Shown in pieces: positions 6,565-9,949 of a stretch of 9,949 nt of DNA (position 1 is its first letter; the number at the start of each line of letters is the position of its first letter). The notes below the pieces were generated by a model, which was not told the DNA's origin, ran no database searches, and saw only the letters and a program-made list of their open reading frames with translations. Both the position numbers and the translations under genes were made by a program. Origin of the DNA: Prolixibacteraceae bacterium (GTDB lineage: Bacteria > Bacteroidota > Bacteroidia > Bacteroidales > Prolixibacteraceae); the NCBI GenBank assembly GCA_007116765.1, contig SKHV01000137.1:1-9949 (forward strand), given 5' to 3'.

Positions 6565-8769
6565 ATGAATATTTCAAGCTTTTTCAAATTCACAATACTG
6601 TTTTTCACATTTCTTTTCCCAATACTTACTTCAGCTCAGAATAAGCTCTCATTAAGCGATTTTGTAACCGACCATACGTTTCAGGCAAAAACCGTTAGTG
6701 GAGTTAATTCCATGAACGACGGCATTCATTTTTCATCGCTCAAAAACAGCAGTTCAATAGTAAAATACAGCTACCGTACCGGCGAAGAAGTGGAAACAAT
6801 ATTCAGCCTTGATCAATTAAAGGAAAAACCTATTGAGCAAATAACTGCTTATACCTTCAGTGCCAATGAGCAGCGCATTTTAATCGAGAGTAACAAAAAG
6901 CCCATTTATCGTCGTTCGTATACTGCCGAATACTACATTTGGGATGATTATACCCAAACTCTTTATGAACTTTCGGAATACGGGCCTCAGCAGGCAGCCG
7001 AATTTTCACCCGACGGTGAACGCGTAGCCTTTGTCCGCGACAACAACCTGTTTATAAAAACCATACGCTTCGGCACAGAACAGCAGGTTACAAACGATGG
7101 AGAATTCAATAAAATTATAAACGGAATACCCGATTGGGTTTACGAAGAAGAATTTGGATACAACAAAGCATACGCATGGTCGCCCAACAGCGACAAGCTG
7201 GCGTTTGTGAAATTCAATGAAACCGAGGTCAGTGAGTTTTCGATGCAAATGTATAAAGGCATGGTTCCCGAACGTACCGATAATGAGTTATATCCTGGCT
7301 TCTACACTTTTAAATATCCTAAAGCCGGTGAAAAAAACTCGGAAGTTTCGGTACATGTTTACGACATAAAAACCCGTACTACGATTGAAGCCGATACGGG
7401 CGAAGAAACCGACATATACATTCCACGCTTAAAATGGAGCCCCGATGGGGAAAACCTGGTAATTTTCAGCTTAAACCGCAGGCAAAACGAATTGGTGGTT
7501 TTATACACTAACCCACACACCGGCGATTCCCGCACTCTTTTTACCGAAAGAAACAATCGCTATATCGACAGCGATTTTCTCGACTTTTTCAGATACCTCG
7601 AAGACAATTCGCATTTTGTAGTAATGAGTGAACGCAATGGCTGGTCGCACCTGTACCTTTACCGTAACAATGGTTTTTTGGTAAAGCAAATTACCAGTGG
7701 TGAATTTGACGTGACCGATTTTTACGGCTACGACGATTCTCGAAAACTGTTCTTTTATCAGGCAGCTAAAAAATCACCCCTTCAGCGCGAGGTATATTCA
7801 ATTAGTCTCGACGGGAAAAACACAGAGTTGCTTTCGCCAAATGTAGGCACCAACCGTGCCATTTTCAGCAGCAATTACAGGTTTTACCTGAATTATCATT
7901 CAAGTAAAAACACACCCGAAAAGGTAACGGTTTACGACCGCAGAGCCCGAGAAGTACGTGTAGTTGAAAACAATACTACCTTGAAGAATAAGCTGGAACA
8001 ATATATTCTGCCTACCAAAGAGTTTTTTACTTTCAATACTTCTGAAGGCATTGAATTAAATGGCTACATGTTATTGCCGTCTGATTTTGATGCCGGAAAT
8101 CAATATCCTGTGATTATGTATCAGTACAGCGGTCCAAATTCGCAACAAGTGAATGATGCGTGGCGCATGGATTGGCATTATTACATGGCCGAACAGGGTT
8201 ACATAATTGTGTGTGTGGATCCGCGAGGCACTGCAGCACGTGGCGAAGAATTCAGAAAAAGCACCTACCTGCAACTGGGCAAGCTTGAATCGGACGACCA
8301 GGTTGAAGCTGCACGTTATCTGCAATCGTTAAACTATGTTGATGGAAATAATATTTCGATTTGGGGCTGGAGCTATGGTGGATTTATCTCCACATTAGCA
8401 TTGGGCAAAGGAGGCGATTTATTCAAAGCGGCCGTGTCGGTTGCCCCGGTTACAAATTGGCGCTACTACGATACGGTTTATACCGAACGCTATATGCGTA
8501 CTCCACAACAAAATCCAAACGGATACGACGACAACTCGCCCATTAACAACATTAAAGACATTAGCGGAAACCTTTTGCTTATACACGGTACTGCCGACGA
8601 CAATGTACATGCACAAAATACTTACGAGTACGCCGAAGCGCTTGTTCAGGAGGGAATTCAATTTGATATGCATATTTACACAAACCGCAACCACTCAATT
8701 ATTGGAGGAAACACCCGAATGCACCTTTACACTAAAATTGTAAACTTTTTTGAAGCTAATTTGAAATAA
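6565..8769 (+). CDS. Dipeptidyl peptidase IV-type serine protease (S9 family), exported
   Basis: Predicted to release N-terminal Xaa-Pro (and Xaa-Ala) dipeptides from peptides outside the cytoplasm. The 734-residue protein has a signal peptide (hydrophobic stretch about 6-22, probable cleavage near TSA-Q), a DPPIV_N beta-propeller (about 95-455) and a C-terminal alpha/beta hydrolase (about 535-734). The triad is visible: Ser603 in GWSYGG, Asp678 in HGTADDNVH, His710 in NRNHS. Specificity residues of human DPP4 have counterparts: the double Glu in DWVYEEE (Glu195/Glu196), Arg116, Tyr521 (oxyanion), Tyr604, Trp632, Tyr635, Tyr639 and Asn680. This makes a true DPP IV specificity more likely than prolyl tripeptidyl or acylaminoacyl peptidase activity. 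The length is close to the roughly 720-residue Porphyromonas DPPIV. The start is the ATG followed directly by the signal sequence; there is no Shine-Dalgarno motif. It is divergent from the sensor kinase and convergent with mscS. The role is probably peptide nutrition. Confidence 0.93.
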   Translation: MNISSFFKFTILFFTFLFPILTSAQNKLSLSDFVTDHTFQAKTVSGVNSMNDGIHFSSLKNSSSIVKYSYRTGEEVETIFSLDQLKEKPIEQITAYTFSANEQRILIESNKKPIYRRSYTAEYYIWDDYTQTLYELSEYGPQQAAEFSPDGERVAFVRDNNLFIKTIRFGTEQQVTNDGEFNKIINGIPDWVYEEEFGYNKAYAWSPNSDKLAFVKFNETEVSEFSMQMYKGMVPERTDNELYPGFYTFKYPKAGEKNSEVSVHVYDIKTRTTIEADTGEETDIYIPRLKWSPDGENLVIFSLNRRQNELVVLYTNPHTGDSRTLFTERNNRYIDSDFLDFFRYLEDNSHFVVMSERNGWSHLYLYRNNGFLVKQITSGEFDVTDFYGYDDSRKLFFYQAAKKSPLQREVYSISLDGKNTELLSPNVGTNRAIFSSNYRFYLNYHSSKNTPEKVTVYDRRAREVRVVENNTTLKNKLEQYILPTKEFFTFNTSEGIELNGYMLLPSDFDAGNQYPVIMYQYSGPNSQQVNDAWRMDWHYYMAEQGYIIVCVDPRGTAARGEEFRKSTYLQLGKLESDDQVEAARYLQSLNYVDGNNISIWGWSYGGFISTLALGKGGDLFKAAVSVAPVTNWRYYDTVYTERYMRTPQQNPNGYDDNSPINNIKDISGNLLLIHGTADDNVHAQNTYEYAEALVQEGIQFDMHIYTNRNHSIIGGNTRMHLYTKIVNFFEANLK

Positions 8770-8812
8770 AGAACTTTTCAAGTAGCTTGTAATTATTGAG
8801 CTGGAAGATTCT

Positions 8813-9907
8813 CTATTTTATTTTAGTCTCATCTGTTTTAATATGCAAATCGCGTTGAGGGTATGGAATGGTTATGTTGTTCTCTCTGAATTTTTGATCG
8901 ATTGCAAACCGCAACTTACTTTTTATCAATTCAGCAAAAAATGTATTACTAGACCAAAATAGCAGTTTGAAATTGAGTGACGAATCTCCAAAATCGTCAA
9001 AGCGTACCGAGGGTGGCGGGTCTTTTACTATATCGTCACATTCGTCTGCACATTCCAGAAGAACTTTCTCCACTAAACGCACATCGGAACCGTATGCAAC
9101 ACCAACTTCAACCGCAAAGCGGCTTTTTTCATCCATGTGGCTCCAGTTGGTCACATTATCAGTAGTGAATTTCGAATTAGGAATAATCAACACCATGTTG
9201 TCTCTGTCAATTACTATAGTTGTTCTTATCCCAATTTCTTTTACACGCCCCACAATATCACCCACCTGAACTACATCGTGAACTTGAATTGAACGATCGA
9301 AGAGTATAATAATTCCCGAAAAGAAATCGTTAAAAATACTCTGTAAACCAAAACCAACACCCACTAGTAATGCTGAAATTGAAGCAATAAAAAATGTTAG
9401 TTTTAAGCCAATAGAACCTATTGCAATAAAAATACCCACAATCCAAATGAAGTATTTAGTGATTTGTAAAACCGATTTAGCTTTCCCAAAGTCAAGCCTG
9501 TCTTTTTCGATCTTGCGATTCATTGAATAGTCAACAACAAGGACTATAAGCCTAATAACAAAAAGCAGAACTACAAGAACAAACAGTTTTTGAACCGTGA
9601 AGTTAACTACATCGCCCGAAAAGATTGAATATTCAAAAAATGCTTTGGTGTTTACATTTTCAATCTGAAGTAATATAAATATGCCCAATACCCACACCAA
9701 ATAATTAGTGCCACGGGCAATAAGAATTCTGAGCCTTTGAGATAAACCTGAAAATATTGAATTGCGTTTTATAAAACGGTTAAGCATAATGCTAATCAAT
9801 GAAATTATTATTACGCCCACTGTTAATACTAAAAGCTGACTTATTGTAACTTTAAAATCACCCAAGCGAAAAAGTACTTGGTTTCCATATTCGAAAATCG
9901 CATCCAT
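8813..9907 (-). CDS. MscS-family small-conductance mechanosensitive ion channel
   Basis: An inner-membrane channel expected to open under membrane tension and release solutes on hypo-osmotic shock. The 364-residue protein has about five membrane segments (near 21-43, 67-82, 104-126, 150-167 and 172-204). The last is the pore-lining helix, rich in Gly/Ala (SISALLVGVGFGLQSIFNDF) and running into SGIIILFD. The beta domain follows (VQVGDIVGRVKEIGIRTT, then IIPNSKFTTDNVTNWS), then an alpha/beta C-terminal domain ending in NITIPYPQRDLHI, a typical family ending. It is longer than E. coli MscS (286 residues, three helices) because of extra N-terminal helices, so it belongs to the mid-sized Bacteroidota variants. 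The ATG at 9907-9905 precedes a short amphipathic start; no Shine-Dalgarno motif and no clear promoter appear in the 42 bp upstream before the window ends. It converges on the peptidase gene with a 43-bp gap. Confidence 0.93.
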   Translation of the reverse strand: MDAIFEYGNQVLFRLGDFKVTISQLLVLTVGVIIISLISIMLNRFIKRNSIFSGLSQRLRILIARGTNYLVWVLGIFILLQIENVNTKAFFEYSIFSGDVVNFTVQKLFVLVVLLFVIRLIVLVVDYSMNRKIEKDRLDFGKAKSVLQITKYFIWIVGIFIAIGSIGLKLTFFIASISALLVGVGFGLQSIFNDFFSGIIILFDRSIQVHDVVQVGDIVGRVKEIGIRTTIVIDRDNMVLIIPNSKFTTDNVTNWSHMDEKSRFAVEVGVAYGSDVRLVEKVLLECADECDDIVKDPPPSVRFDDFGDSSLNFKLLFWSSNTFFAELIKSKLRFAIDQKFRENNITIPYPQRDLHIKTDETKIK

Positions 9908-9949
9908 ACTTTATTTGAGTGTTAGTTTGAAAATATTTTTTGTTTCTCA

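Noticed and set aside
8770..8812. A bidirectional terminator in the convergent gap between the S9 peptidase and mscS genes.
   Set aside because: Only short fragments can pair (CAAG/CTTG with a 3-nt loop, AGCT/AGCT); there is no solid GC stem followed by a T run, so termination here is assumed rather than seen.

Overview
The window reads as an AT-rich chromosomal segment of a Bacteroidota bacterium, probably class Bacteroidia. Four observations support this. ThrS, IF3 and L20 resemble Bacteroides-type proteins as I remember them. The sensor kinase has the two-component propeller plus Y_Y_Y architecture that is typical of this phylum. A promoter of the Bacteroidota form (TTG, 18-nt spacer, TAnnTTTG) lies upstream of thrS. 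Six of the seven visible start codons have an A/T-rich leader without a Shine-Dalgarno sequence. No mobile element, CRISPR array, tRNA or rRNA was seen, and the gene content looks like core or near-core genome.

Layout. Positions 1-2982 (minus strand) hold the translation operon thrS-infC-rpmI-rplT, in the order known from many bacteria; rplT runs off the left edge. Promoter elements at 3007-3035 drive it. Positions 3096-6317 (minus) encode a 1073-residue membrane sensor histidine kinase with about 14 propeller blades, Y_Y_Y, one transmembrane segment, HisKA and HATPase, but no receiver or AraC-type output domain. A 247-bp divergent intergenic region (6318-6564), the longest non-coding stretch here, separates it from a plus-strand dipeptidyl peptidase IV-type S9 serine protease (6565-8769). 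A convergent MscS-family channel (8813-9907, minus) closes the window.

Most notable. infC has no ATG, GTG or TTG start that would include its N-terminal domain. The reading frame is bounded by an in-frame TAG at 1010-1012, and the only well-placed start is ATA (997-995), 8 nt after a perfect AGGAGG. This rare-start and strong-SD arrangement fits the known IF3 autocontrol logic (AUU in E. coli) in a lineage that generally ignores SD sequences. A second regulatory candidate is an extended interrupted hairpin in the rpmI-rplT gap, which may be an L20 autoregulatory site. The sensor kinase is an orphan within this window; its divergence from the peptidase gene suggests, but does not show, a functional link. 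I see no clearly new multi-gene system here.
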